64,000 nt of DNA from JACKEQ01 sp041389565 (lineage in GTDB: Bacteria > Myxococcota_A > UBA796 > GCA-2862545), in contig JAWKRP010000005.1 of NCBI GenBank assembly GCA_041389565.1, positions 124,001 to 188,000 of the forward strand. Reading direction: 5' to 3'. Made by a program: the position numbers and the translations under genes. The notes beneath the pieces were generated by a model that had not been told where the DNA came from, made no database searches, and worked only from the letters and a program-made list of their open reading frames with translations. Shown here piece after piece: positions 15,227 to 23,710 of the stretch; position 1 is the stretch's first letter, and each line of letters starts with the position of its first letter.

Positions 15227-17755
15227 GTGCTCTCCGCCCAGCTGGAGGACCGCTTCCGCGAATCGCTCGGTGAGCGCTGGAGTCCCGAGCGTCAGGACTC
15301 CATCCGCTTCGCGAGCCAGTTCGCGGGCCTGCTGGCGCGTATCGTGCCCGAGGATCGGCCGCCCGCCGCCATGCAGGCCATGGGCGAGTCGATCCGTGCG
15401 CGCACCGACCTCGCGGAGGACGAGGTCGAGATCCTGCTCGACCTCGCGCTGAGGCCCGAGCACCGCGACACCATCGACGAAGACGGGCTCCGTGCGTTCG
15501 GGGCCCGGTTCGGGAGCGGTCCGGAGCAGGCCTTGCGCGCGGCCGTCGCCGAAGAGCTCGATCTGGCCGGCTTCACCGAGAGGTATGGCACCGCGGAGGC
15601 CCTGCTGCTGCTCGATGCCTGGTTCGGCATCTGCGCGGTCGACGGCGTGATCGACAAGGAGGAGATCGGCCAGCTCGAGCAGGCCGCGAAGCAGCTCGGT
15701 ATCGACGGGATGCTCGTGAGCGCGCTGTTCCGCAAGCACGACAGCCGCTACGCCACGGGCGACTTCCAGTTCGCGCTCACGGCCGACCAGTACGTCATCG
15801 GGAGCTCTTCGGCGGCCGACATCCGCCTGCCCGATCCCCTCGTCGGCCGGCGACACTGCCAGCTGCTGCGGGCCGGCGACCAGTGGCGGGTGGTCGACAT
15901 CGACTCCGGCCGTCCCACGCTCATCGACGGCAACCCCATCACGTCCGCGCCGTTCACGCCCGGAATGACGCTCCGCGTGGGCAGCTACGCGCTCGAGCTC
16001 GACCCGTCCGGCCAGACCCTCACCGCGTTCGGGGAGTCGTCGTTCAGCGCGCTCTCCGTGCGCCACCTGAAGCGGAAGATCGGGAAGACCGCCCTGCTCG
16101 ACGACGTGAGCTTCACGGTCTTCTCGGGCGAGGTCATCGCGGTCGTCGGTCCCTCCGGAGCCGGCAAGACCACCCTGTTGAACGCCATCGCCGGGATCAC
16201 GCCCGCCGAGACGGGCGATGTCATCCTCGACGGCGAGAACTTCCACGCGCTGCTCGCCGCCGACCGCTCGCTCATCGGGAACGTGCCGCAGGATGACGTC
16301 GTGCACGGCGAGCTCACGGTCGAGGAAGCCCTCCGCTATGCCGGTCAGATCCGGTTCCCGGCGGGCACCGGGCGCAAGGCGATCGACGACGAGGTCGACC
16401 GGGTGCTCGAAGAGCTCGACATCCACCACATCCGCCGGAGCCGCATCGGGAGCGCCGTTCGCCGCGGGATCTCGGGCGGTCAGCGCAAGCGCGTCAACCT
16501 CGGTCAGGAGCTGCTCACGCGGTCCACCCGCGTCCTGTTCCTCGACGAGCCCACGAGCGGCCTCGACCCCCAGACCGCCGCCGACATCGTCTCGCTCATC
16601 CGGCAGCTCGCCGACGGCGGGCGCATCGTGTTCCTCGTCACCCACGACGTGAACCCCACGATCATGGGCCTCATCGACCACCTCATGGTGCTCGCTCCGG
16701 GCGGCCGGCTCGCGTGGTTCGGCCCGCCCGCCGAAGGCTGCCAGTACTTCGGGGTCGGCTCGCCCGACGAGATCTTCGGCCGGCTCACCGAGAAGACGCC
16801 CGAGGAATGGGGGGATGCGTACCGCTCCGCGCCCGCGTTCCGGAAGTTCGTGCGCACGCGCGAGCACCTGCTCGGGCTCGATGGCGTCGAGGTCAAGCCG
16901 CCCGATCCGCGGAACCGCCGCAAGAAATCCTGGTTCTCCCAGTACTTCACGCTCACCCGCCGCTATTCGCGCGTGAAGCTGCGCGACTACGCGGGCATGT
17001 TCGTGCTGCTCGCCCAGGCGCCGATCCTCGGCATGGCCATGTGGATCGTGTTCCCCGCGGCCGACATCAACAGCTGTTTCATGCTGGCGCTGTCGACGCT
17101 CTGGTTCGGCGCCAGCGCCTCCGTACGCGAGCTCATCGCCGAGCGCCCCATCTGGCGGCGCGAGTCCCGCGTCGGCCTGCGCAGCGGTCCGTACATCGCG
17201 AGCAAGCTGTCCGTGCTCGGCACCATCGTGGGCTTCCAGTGCGTGCTGCTCGCGACGATGAACTTCGTCGTGCTGGGCATGTGGGGGCTCGGGTTCAGCT
17301 ACCTCCAGCTCTGCTTCGTGAGCGTGCTCACGGGCTGGGTCGGCATGTCGCTCGGCCTCCTGATGAGCGCCCTGTTCGCGAGCTCCGAAGCCGCCGTCGG
17401 AACCCTGCCCCTGCTGCTGATCCCGCAGATCACGTTCGGCGGGCTCATCGTGAAGGTCAAGGAGATGGGCCTGTTCGCCAAGGCCATCAGCTACCTCATG
17501 ATCGTGCGCTACAGCTTCGACGCGCTCATCAAGACCGGCGAGCGGCTCACCATCCCGCCCACCCGCGGGCTCGACCGCGATCTCGAGGGCCGGAACATCT
17601 CCGGCTCGCTGTGGGAGCTCGGGTTCAAGGCCACCTCCGACGCCGACGACATGGGCTTCCCGCTCGTCATCCTGTGCTGCCTGTTGTTCGCGTTCTTCCT
17701 GTTCTTCATGACCTGGACCTGGATCTTCACCGCCCGGTCGAGCGAGGGGAACTGA
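15227..17755 (+). CDS. ABCG-type transporter with TerB-like and FHA domains
   Basis: 842 residues, GTG start. In order: a helical N-domain with a TerB-like stretch (LLLDAWFGICAVDGVIDKEE), an FHA domain (~185-260; IGSSSAADIRLPD, VGRRHCQL), an ABC ATPase with Walker A GPSGAGKTT (308-316), signature ISGGQ (415-419) and Walker B VLFLDEPTSGLD, then an ABC-2 permease with about six membrane helices. This half-transporter layout (ATPase before permease) is that of ABCG proteins, which often move lipids. FHA suggests control by phosphothreonine binding. The stop overlaps the next gene, and the operon continues with a dehydrogenase and a sterol reductase, which favours a lipid substrate (inference). 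Confidence 0.85.
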   Translation: MLSAQLEDRFRESLGERWSPERQDSIRFASQFAGLLARIVPEDRPPAAMQAMGESIRARTDLAEDEVEILLDLALRPEHRDTIDEDGLRAFGARFGSGPEQALRAAVAEELDLAGFTERYGTAEALLLLDAWFGICAVDGVIDKEEIGQLEQAAKQLGIDGMLVSALFRKHDSRYATGDFQFALTADQYVIGSSSAADIRLPDPLVGRRHCQLLRAGDQWRVVDIDSGRPTLIDGNPITSAPFTPGMTLRVGSYALELDPSGQTLTAFGESSFSALSVRHLKRKIGKTALLDDVSFTVFSGEVIAVVGPSGAGKTTLLNAIAGITPAETGDVILDGENFHALLAADRSLIGNVPQDDVVHGELTVEEALRYAGQIRFPAGTGRKAIDDEVDRVLEELDIHHIRRSRIGSAVRRGISGGQRKRVNLGQELLTRSTRVLFLDEPTSGLDPQTAADIVSLIRQLADGGRIVFLVTHDVNPTIMGLIDHLMVLAPGGRLAWFGPPAEGCQYFGVGSPDEIFGRLTEKTPEEWGDAYRSAPAFRKFVRTREHLLGLDGVEVKPPDPRNRRKKSWFSQYFTLTRRYSRVKLRDYAGMFVLLAQAPILGMAMWIVFPAADINSCFMLALSTLWFGASASVRELIAERPIWRRESRVGLRSGPYIASKLSVLGTIVGFQCVLLATMNFVVLGMWGLGFSYLQLCFVSVLTGWVGMSLGLLMSALFASSEAAVGTLPLLLIPQITFGGLIVKVKEMGLFAKAISYLMIVRYSFDALIKTGERLTIPPTRGLDRDLEGRNISGSLWELGFKATSDADDMGFPLVILCCLLFAFFLFFMTWTWIFTARSSEGN

Positions 17756-18519
17756 CCGCGCCGACGGCTCGATGGGCCGTCGTGGCCGGTGCCTCGGAGG
17801 GTCTCGGAGAGGCCTTCGCCGACGCGCTGGCGGACCGGGGGTACGCCCTGCTGCTCCTGGCGCGGCGGGCGGATCGGCTGCAGGCCGTGCGGGACCGGCT
17901 CGCCGCGAAGGTCGAGGTGCGCATCGCGGTGCTGGACCTCGCGACCCCGGAGCTCCCCGAGCGACTCGCCGAGCTGGTCGACGGGCTGGAGGTCGAGCTC
18001 GGTGTGTACAACGCCGCCTACGCGCCGGTCGGCGGCTTCCTCGAGCGCACGCTCGCCGACCTGCTGCAGGCCATCGACGTGAACGTGCGCGGTCCACTGG
18101 TGTTCGCCCACACCCTCGCGCCCGCCATGGTGGCCCGGAAGCGCGGCGGGCTCGTGATCGTGTCGTCCCTGGCGGGCTTCCAGGGCGCACCGCGGCTCGC
18201 GACGTACGCCGCGACGAAGGCCTTCGGGCGGGTGCTCGGCGAGGGCCTGTGGTCGGAGCTCCGCGGCGAGGGCGTGCACGTGCTGGTGAGCGCGGCAGGG
18301 GCCATCCGAACGCCCGGCTACCACGGGGCCGCAACGGGAGATGCGCCCGGAACCCTCGATCCGGCGGAGGTCGCCGAGCGCACGCTCGCTCAGCTGGGGC
18401 ACGGCCCCACGATCGTTCCCGGCTTCGTCAACCGCCTCGCCCAGCTCGTGATGGGACGCCTCCTCCCCAAGCGCGCGGCCATCGCGATCATGGCCGCGAA
18501 CACGAAGGATCTCGCATGA
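17752..18519 (+). CDS. short-chain dehydrogenase/reductase, apparent CTG start
   Basis: About 255 residues. It has a Rossmann motif (AGASEGLG, for TGxxxGxG), an NAA motif in YNAAYAP, the catalytic serine in VIVSSLAGF and YxxxK in YAATKAFG; NAD(P)-dependent oxidoreductase. No ATG, GTG or TTG lies in frame upstream near the preceding stop. The first downstream GTG (17782) would cut off the first beta-strand. The best candidate is CTG at 17752, in a CTGA overlap with the transporter stop and preceded by GAGGGG. The stop overlaps the sterol reductase ATG (ATGA). The substrate is probably the lipid handled by its neighbours (inference). Confidence 0.82.
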   Translation: MTAPTARWAVVAGASEGLGEAFADALADRGYALLLLARRADRLQAVRDRLAAKVEVRIAVLDLATPELPERLAELVDGLEVELGVYNAAYAPVGGFLERTLADLLQAIDVNVRGPLVFAHTLAPAMVARKRGGLVIVSSLAGFQGAPRLATYAATKAFGRVLGEGLWSELRGEGVHVLVSAAGAIRTPGYHGAATGDAPGTLDPAEVAERTLAQLGHGPTIVPGFVNRLAQLVMGRLLPKRAAIAIMAANTKDLA

Positions 18520-19586
18520 ACCCCGCCGGATTCCTCGTGCCCCTCGGGGCCTACGCGGTCATCACGGTCCTGCACCTCGTGATCCCGGCCCGGCACGTCG
18601 AGGGGTACGCCACGGACACCCAGGGTCGCCCGCTGCACTACCGGCTCAACGGCCGTCTGGTGTTCCCCGCCACCATCGGGCTCTGGGCGCTGGCCTGCTG
18701 GGCGGGCCTGCTGCCATGGGACCTGTGGTGGACCGTGCGCTGGGAGAGCCTGACGTCCGCGTGCCTCCTCGGGCTCCTCTTCACCGCCGCGGTGGTCCTA
18801 CCGGCTCCGCCCACCGGAAAGGGCCTGCTGGCCGACCTGTTCCTCGGTCGCCCCGAGAATCCGCAGTGGCTCGGGGGGCGCGTCGACGCGAAGATGTGGC
18901 TGTACCTCGTGGGCGCGACCCAGCTCGGCTTGAACCTCTACGGGTTCGCCGCCCACCACGGGCTCACGTTCGCAGACCCGTCACCCGGGGTCGCGCTCCA
19001 TGTCGCGTTGTTCAGCTTCTTTCTCTGCGAGTACCTGTTCTTCGAGCGGGTGCACCTGTACACCTACGACCTCTTCGCCGAGCGCGTGGGCTTCAAGCTC
19101 GGCTGGGGATGTCTGGTGTTCTACCCCTACTTCTACGCCATCGCGCTTTGGAACACGGCCATCCTGCCGAGCCCGCACACTCCCTGGCCGGTGCTCGTGC
19201 TCGCCGCCGTCGTGTTCTTCGGCGGCTGGTCGCTCGCGCGCGGCGCCAACCTGCAGAAGTACACGTTCAAGCGGGATCCCACTGCATCGTTCCTCGGCAT
19301 CGCACCCGAGGTCCTCACAGATGGCGACCGCTCGCTGCTCGTGAGCGGGTTCTGGGGCCTGTCGCGGCACATCAACTACCTCGGCGAGGTGGGAATGGCC
19401 GTGGGGCTCACGCTCGCGCTGGGCTACCCCACCGTCTGGCAGACGTGGCTGTACCCGCTGTACTACGTGCTCCTGCTCGTGCCGCGCCAGTTCGACGACG
19501 ACCGGCGCTGCGCCGCCAAGTACGGCCCGCTCTGGGAGCAGTACGTCGAGCGCGTGCCCTACCGCATCATCCCGGGCGTGTTCTGA
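18516..19586 (+). CDS. Erg24/Erg4-type sterol reductase family membrane protein
   Basis: 356 residues with 8-10 membrane helices. Family motifs: GRPLHYRLNGRLVF near the N-terminus, and C-terminal LLVSGFWGLSRHINYLGE, CAAKYG and VPYRIIPGVF, which match the signature of sterol C-14/C-24 reductases (NADPH-dependent reduction of a ring or side-chain double bond). Many bacterial members occur in organisms with no known sterols, so the real substrate may be a sterol or another isoprenoid. It is coupled by ATGA to the dehydrogenase and the ABCG-type transporter upstream. Its last 20 bases overlap the end of the convergent amidohydrolase gene. Confidence 0.85.
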   Translation: MNPAGFLVPLGAYAVITVLHLVIPARHVEGYATDTQGRPLHYRLNGRLVFPATIGLWALACWAGLLPWDLWWTVRWESLTSACLLGLLFTAAVVLPAPPTGKGLLADLFLGRPENPQWLGGRVDAKMWLYLVGATQLGLNLYGFAAHHGLTFADPSPGVALHVALFSFFLCEYLFFERVHLYTYDLFAERVGFKLGWGCLVFYPYFYAIALWNTAILPSPHTPWPVLVLAAVVFFGGWSLARGANLQKYTFKRDPTASFLGIAPEVLTDGDRSLLVSGFWGLSRHINYLGEVGMAVGLTLALGYPTVWQTWLYPLYYVLLLVPRQFDDDRRCAAKYGPLWEQYVERVPYRIIPGVF

Positions 19587-21315
19587 GGCCAGCCCGGAGC
19601 ACCTTTCCGAGCTTGCGCGTCCCCAGCGCCGGCGCGGCTTCCGAGCCGGCCCACGCGTGCTCTCCGCCGATCCACACGCCACGCACGGCGGCATCGTTCC
19701 GGCGGACCAGACGGTCGAGGTGGGTGAACCCCGGGATGGGCGCGACCTGCATCTGCTCGACCGCGTCGTCGAGGCCCGTGGGGTCGACGATCACCACGTC
19801 CGCGCGGGCTCCCTCACGCAGGGTTCCCCCCTCCACGCCCAGCCAGTCGGCGATCTCGGCCGTGAGCCTGTGGACCGCGCGCTCCACCGTCATGAACGGG
19901 CGCCCCGACCGCTCCGCATCGCGCACGCGCTTCAGCATGCGCAGCGGGAAGTTGTAGTAGGCGAAGTTCCGCAGGTGCGCACCGGCGTCCGAGAACCCGA
20001 TCTGCACGGCGTCGTGCGCCATGATCCACTGGAGCCACTGCGGACGGTCGTTCCCGAGCACGCTGTACCAGCGCATCGCCGTGCCGTGCTCGGCCTGCAG
20101 GTCGAGGAACGTGTCGATGGCGTCGTGCCCCCGCTCGTCGGCGATCGCACCGAACGACCGCCCGACCAGCGCCGGATCGGGCGCCTCGCGGATGACCGCC
20201 TCGTACAGGTCGCGGTGGTAGGCCTTTCCGAGGATCGGGTTGTTCCACTGGCGTCGGAACCGGCGCCGATAGGCGGGGTCGCGGAGCAACGCCCGGCGCG
20301 CCTCGGGATCCTGCTCGTGCAGCAGCTCGGTGCCGGCCGCGATCTCCTCGAGCACGGGCACCTCCATCCCGTCGACCCACATGTCGAACGGGTTCGGCAG
20401 GCTCTGGAAGCGCAGGTTCCCGCCCAGCCACCGGTTCACGGCGTTGGCCGCGGCCCCGACCGCCCGGAACGCGAGACGGTCGGCCTTCGCGTCGACCATG
20501 CTGATCAGCAGGGTCTTGAGCCCCTTCCGCCCCACGCCCGTCGTGATCGTGAAGAACAGCACGGCGTTCACCTTCGTGCTGATGTTCGGCAGGGCCTGCA
20601 GCACGCGCTCCCGCTCGCGGAGCACCGACGCCAGCCTGCGGTACTCCCGCCAGCTCGCGAACGTGCTCGGTGTGGGCCGGCTCCGGAAGGCCTCGCCGTC
20701 CATCTTGTCCCACGGGAGTGTGTTGATCGACAGCCCGATGTACCCCGCGTCGAGCGCGCGCCGCAGGGTGGCCTCCATCGCATCCAGCTCGGCGGGCTCG
20801 GGTCGGATCGGCTCCAGGCTACGACCGAGCCCCATGACGTGGGCCCGCAGCGTGCTGTGCCCGAGCAGGCACGCCACGTTCGGGCCGAGCGGCAGCCCGT
20901 CGAGGTGATCGAGGTACTGCTCCGGGGTCTCCCAGTCCTTCACGCGCTCGAACAGTGGCAGCACGTCGGCCCGGGGGATGCCCTCCACCCGGCAGAACAT
21001 GTCGGCGAGGGCCGTGGGGTCGCCACACGCCATCGACAGCCCGCAAGACCCGATGATCACGCTCGTGACCCCGTGCCGCACGGACTCCGAGAGCGACGGC
21101 ACGGCCTCCAGCTCGGCGTCGTAGTGGGTGTGCCCGTCGAAGAAGCCCGGCGTCACCCAGCATCCGCGCGCGTCGACCTCGATCGTGCCGTCCGGCACGG
21201 GCATCCCGTGCGGACCGATGCCGCGCACGACCCCATCCGCCAGCCACACATCCGCGGCCCGGCCCGGCGCTCCGGTGCCGTCGTACAGGGTTCCACCGCG
21301 CAGGACCGTCGACAT
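19567..21315 (-). CDS. N-acyl-D-amino-acid deacylase-like amidohydrolase
   Basis: 582 residues of the D-aminoacylase/dihydroorotase-like amidohydrolase family, which hydrolyses N-acyl or other amide bonds using bound zinc. It has the metal motif GHTHYD after VTPGFFDG, then VTSVIIGSCGLSMA, typical of D-aminoacylases. A late GFSDAGAHLRN supplies the catalytic Asp, and ADVVIVDP lies in the C-terminal beta domain. The substrate is unknown. TAGGGT lies 7 bases before the ATG with no Shine-Dalgarno (leaderless pattern). It stands alone, convergent with the sterol reductase. Confidence 0.85.
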   Translation of the reverse strand: MSTVLRGGTLYDGTGAPGRAADVWLADGVVRGIGPHGMPVPDGTIEVDARGCWVTPGFFDGHTHYDAELEAVPSLSESVRHGVTSVIIGSCGLSMACGDPTALADMFCRVEGIPRADVLPLFERVKDWETPEQYLDHLDGLPLGPNVACLLGHSTLRAHVMGLGRSLEPIRPEPAELDAMEATLRRALDAGYIGLSINTLPWDKMDGEAFRSRPTPSTFASWREYRRLASVLRERERVLQALPNISTKVNAVLFFTITTGVGRKGLKTLLISMVDAKADRLAFRAVGAAANAVNRWLGGNLRFQSLPNPFDMWVDGMEVPVLEEIAAGTELLHEQDPEARRALLRDPAYRRRFRRQWNNPILGKAYHRDLYEAVIREAPDPALVGRSFGAIADERGHDAIDTFLDLQAEHGTAMRWYSVLGNDRPQWLQWIMAHDAVQIGFSDAGAHLRNFAYYNFPLRMLKRVRDAERSGRPFMTVERAVHRLTAEIADWLGVEGGTLREGARADVVIVDPTGLDDAVEQMQVAPIPGFTHLDRLVRRNDAAVRGVWIGGEHAWAGSEAAPALGTRKLGKVLRAGLRTRPG

Positions 21316-21321
21316 GCGCCC

Positions 21322-21327
21322 GACCCT
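21322..21327 (-). promoter_or_regulatory. -10-like TAGGGT (minus strand) for the amidohydrolase
   Basis: On the minus strand, TAGGGT plus 7 bases leads straight into the ATG at 21315. There is no Shine-Dalgarno. Confidence 0.5.
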
Positions 21328-21366
21328 AACCGGTGCGCCGCGCTGCAGGCCGCCGCCGGTCAGGGT

Positions 21367-21372
21367 TACGAT
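21367..21372 (+). promoter_or_regulatory. possible -10 TACGAT for the small gene pair
   Basis: TTACGAT lies 15 bases before the GTG at 21388, with GGAGG between them as ribosome site. Confidence 0.35.
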
Positions 21373-21387
21373 CCGCGCGGAGGTCCC

Positions 21388-21603
21388 GTGCTCCGAGACA
21401 CCCTGAGACGCGAGGAACAGGCCCGCTTCGCCGCGCTCACCCCCGAGGAGCGCCGCGAGGAGTGCCTCCGGGCGGGTCGGCTGCAGGTCGAGCTCTACGC
21501 GCGGGCACACGGCATCCCCTTCGACGAGGCTGAGCAGATCCTCGAGCGGAACAAGCAGATCGGCCGCACGCCGTGCTCCTTCCTCGAACGAGACGCCGGG
21601 TGA
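21388..21603 (+). CDS. small protein paired with a nucleotidyltransferase-like gene
   Basis: 71 residues, GTG start with GGAGG upstream. It is highly charged and helical (LTPEERREECLRAG, ARAHGIPFDEAEQILERNKQIGRTPCS), with no signal peptide. It overlaps the next gene in a GTGA junction, the layout common to antitoxin-toxin or partner pairs. I recall similar small helical proteins beside nucleotidyltransferase-fold genes but cannot name a family. An antitoxin role is inference. Confidence 0.6.
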   Translation: MLRDTLRREEQARFAALTPEERREECLRAGRLQVELYARAHGIPFDEAEQILERNKQIGRTPCSFLERDAG

Positions 21604-22124
21604 GCCTGCTCGACGCCGTCCACGCCCACCTTCGTGAGCAGAACGTCCCACACGCGCTGATCGGGGCCATGGCCATGGCCAGCCATGGCGCTGGGCGAGC
21701 CTCCCTCGACGCCGACCTGCTCGCCGTCGAGGCCTCCCTCCTCGAGCCCGGTCCCTGGTCCGGCTTCACGGCCGGAATCGTCGACCGGAGACCGGGCGGT
21801 GCCTTCGATCCCCTGGCCGGCGTCGTCCGGATCGCCGCTCCTGGCGAGGTCCCGGTCGACATCGTCCTGTTCGGTCCTCATGGATGGCAGGCGGAGGTCC
21901 TGCAGCGCGCCACGGGATCGGGGCTCCGCCTCGTCACCCCCGCCGACCTCGTCCTGATGAAGCTGTTCGCGGGGGGTCCCCGTGATCGGGCCGACGTCCA
22001 CGCGCTGCTCGACCTCGACGCCACGATCCGACCCACCGTGGACGCCCGCATCGGAGCGCTCCCAGCGCGAGCGCGTGCCCTGTGGTCCCGGTTGCTGGCA
22101 GAACGGGAGGGCGAGCCCGGTTAG
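21600..22124 (+). CDS. nucleotidyltransferase-fold protein (AbiEii/MNT-like)
   Basis: 174 residues, GTG start in a GTGA overlap. Pattern of the nucleotidyltransferase superfamily: ALIGAMAMASHGAGRASLDADLL (glycine motif and Asp-x-Asp), then VPVDIVLFG giving a possible third acidic residue, and VTPADLVLMKLFAGGPRDRADVHALL, typical of AbiEii-like or minimal nucleotidyltransferases. Such proteins often act as toxins that modify tRNA or as antitoxins (MNT/HEPN). No HEPN partner is visible; the partner candidate is the 71-residue protein upstream. It precedes corA by 8 bases. Confidence 0.62.
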   Translation: MSLLDAVHAHLREQNVPHALIGAMAMASHGAGRASLDADLLAVEASLLEPGPWSGFTAGIVDRRPGGAFDPLAGVVRIAAPGEVPVDIVLFGPHGWQAEVLQRATGSGLRLVTPADLVLMKLFAGGPRDRADVHALLDLDATIRPTVDARIGALPARARALWSRLLAEREGEPG

Positions 22125-22132
22125 ACCCCGCA

Positions 22133-23194
22133 ATGCCTCCCGAACACAGTGCCACCGACACCGCTGGCCTCGCGCCCGGTTCCCCCGTGTACACGGGAGA
22201 GTTCAAGGATGCCGGCATCCGCGTCCGCGTCATCGAGTACGACGGCAAGTCGCTCGTCGAGAAGAACCTCGCGGACGTGGCCGAAGCGACGCGGTGCCTC
22301 CAGTCCACCCAGACGAGCTGGATCGACATCACCGGCCTCTCCAACGTCGACGCCATCACGGGCTTCTGCGAGGCCTTCAAGATCCATCCGCTCGCCGTGG
22401 AGGACATCCTCAACACCTCCACGCGCGCGAAGGCCGAGGAGTTCGGCCGTCAGCTGCTGGTCGTCGCGCAGATGGTGCGGCTGCACTTCGAAGACGACCA
22501 GCCCGTGCTGGAGTTCGAGCACGCCAGCATCGTGAGCGGGCCGGGCTTCGTGATCACCTTCCAGGAGCGCGACGGCGACAGCTGGGAGCTCGTGCGCAAG
22601 CGCATCCGCGCCGGTATGAAGCGGATCCGCACGGCCGGCCCGGACTACCTGGCCTACGCGCTGCTCGACGCCATCGTCGACGACTATGCGGTGGTCGTCG
22701 AGAGCCTGGGCAAGGTCGCCGAGGAGATGGAGGCCCGCCTGCTCGACCGTCCACGCGACGTCGAGATCTCCGACATCTACGTGCTCCGGCGCGAGCTCAC
22801 GGAGCTCCGGCGCGCCGCGTGGCCCATCCGCGACTCCCTGAACTCCTGGCGCCGGTCCGAGCACCTCGACGACCACACCCGGCCGTTCCTGAACGACCTC
22901 CAGGATCACTGCATGCAGGTGGTCGAGACCATCGACATGCACCGCGACCTCGTGCTCGGGATGATCGACCTGCACCTGTCCGCGCTGTCGCACAAGATGA
23001 ACGAGACCATGCAGGTCCTCACGGTCATCGCGACGCTGTTCATCCCGCTCACGTTCCTCACGGGCCTGTACGGGATGAACTTCGACAACATGCCCGAGCT
23101 GCACACCAAGTACGGGTACTACCTCGCGCTGAGCACCATGGCGGCGACGTTCGTGGGCGGCCTCGTGTGGTTCCGGCGACGCGGGCTGATCTGA
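22133..23194 (+). CDS. corA: CorA-family magnesium/cobalt transporter
   Basis: 353 residues, typical length. A large cytoplasmic N-domain is followed by two C-terminal membrane helices, with the signature YGMNFDNMPEL (GMN at 314-316) at the end of the first. The pore-loop acidic segment (MPEL) and the final basic WFRRRG are as in CorA. It forms homopentameric Mg2+ (Co2+, Ni2+) channels in the inner membrane. It lies 8 bases after the nucleotidyltransferase-like gene and may be read from the same message. Confidence 0.93.
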   Translation: MPPEHSATDTAGLAPGSPVYTGEFKDAGIRVRVIEYDGKSLVEKNLADVAEATRCLQSTQTSWIDITGLSNVDAITGFCEAFKIHPLAVEDILNTSTRAKAEEFGRQLLVVAQMVRLHFEDDQPVLEFEHASIVSGPGFVITFQERDGDSWELVRKRIRAGMKRIRTAGPDYLAYALLDAIVDDYAVVVESLGKVAEEMEARLLDRPRDVEISDIYVLRRELTELRRAAWPIRDSLNSWRRSEHLDDHTRPFLNDLQDHCMQVVETIDMHRDLVLGMIDLHLSALSHKMNETMQVLTVIATLFIPLTFLTGLYGMNFDNMPELHTKYGYYLALSTMAATFVGGLVWFRRRGLI

Positions 23195-23259
23195 CGGGGT
23201 ATACTGAGCCGGCTCACCGATGGGTGGGCTTTGACGTTGCTCTTGCCTTGGATACCCCC

Positions 23260-23694
23260 ATGCTCACTGTCGCTGCGGCGATCGGTGTCGCTCTGGCCGT
23301 GCCCCCCGTGGAGGGGAGCGAGCCCGCGACCGAGACCGTCGGAACCCTCGAGATCGTGCCCGCGCTCATGCTCGTGCCCAAGAACCGCGTCGCCGCCATG
23401 CGCATGCAGGCGACGGGCGCCGAAGGCGAGCTCGTGTGGAGAGTCGTCGAAGAGCCCGTGATGGGCGATGCCATCTTCGAAGGACCGTTCCTGTACTACG
23501 TGCCCCTGTACGGCCACGCCGGTCCCGACACCATCCAGATCGCGGCCACCGACGAGGCCGGGAACGAAGCGTACGAGACCATCGACGTCTCGCTCGGAGC
23601 CGTTGGAGCGTGCAGTCACCTCGGCGGCACGTCGGGCGCGTTGGCGCTGTTCGGGCTGGCCCTCGTGGTCACCCCCCGGAGGCGCGCCGCCTGA
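23260..23694 (+). CDS. small exported protein with MYXO-CTERM-like tail
   Basis: 144 residues. A signal peptide (MLTVAAAIGVALA) is followed by a single beta-rich domain, then the tail ACSHLGGTSGALALFGLALV ending PRRRAA: a cysteine, a hydrophobic helix and an Arg cluster, a short variant of MYXO-CTERM. In myxobacteria such tails direct processing and lipid-linked surface display by a myxosortase (family knowledge). A TATACT at 23199-23204 could be its -10. An upstream GTG at 23224 is possible, but the signal peptide favours 23260. Confidence 0.65.
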   Translation: MLTVAAAIGVALAVPPVEGSEPATETVGTLEIVPALMLVPKNRVAAMRMQATGAEGELVWRVVEEPVMGDAIFEGPFLYYVPLYGHAGPDTIQIAATDEAGNEAYETIDVSLGAVGACSHLGGTSGALALFGLALVVTPRRRAA

Positions 23695-23697
23695 CGG

Positions 23698-23703
23698 TAT
23701 GCT
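23698..23703 (+). promoter_or_regulatory. -10-like TATGCT for the leaderless kinase gene
   Basis: TATGCT is followed by 7 bases and the GTG at 23711, with no Shine-Dalgarno. The ATG contained in this hexamer (23699) is therefore judged not to be the start. Confidence 0.5.
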
Positions 23704-23710
23704 CGGCCGC

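Noticed and set aside
14603..18334. 1243-residue minus-strand open frame opposite the transporter operon
   Set aside because: Antisense shadow with low-complexity composition; the plus strand encodes well-recognised ABC, SDR and sterol reductase proteins.
23199..23236. Leaderless promoter for the small MYXO-CTERM protein gene using TATACT
   Set aside because: The hexamer is about 55 bases from the start with good signal peptide, so it does not fit the 6-7 base rule. It may be an ordinary -10.
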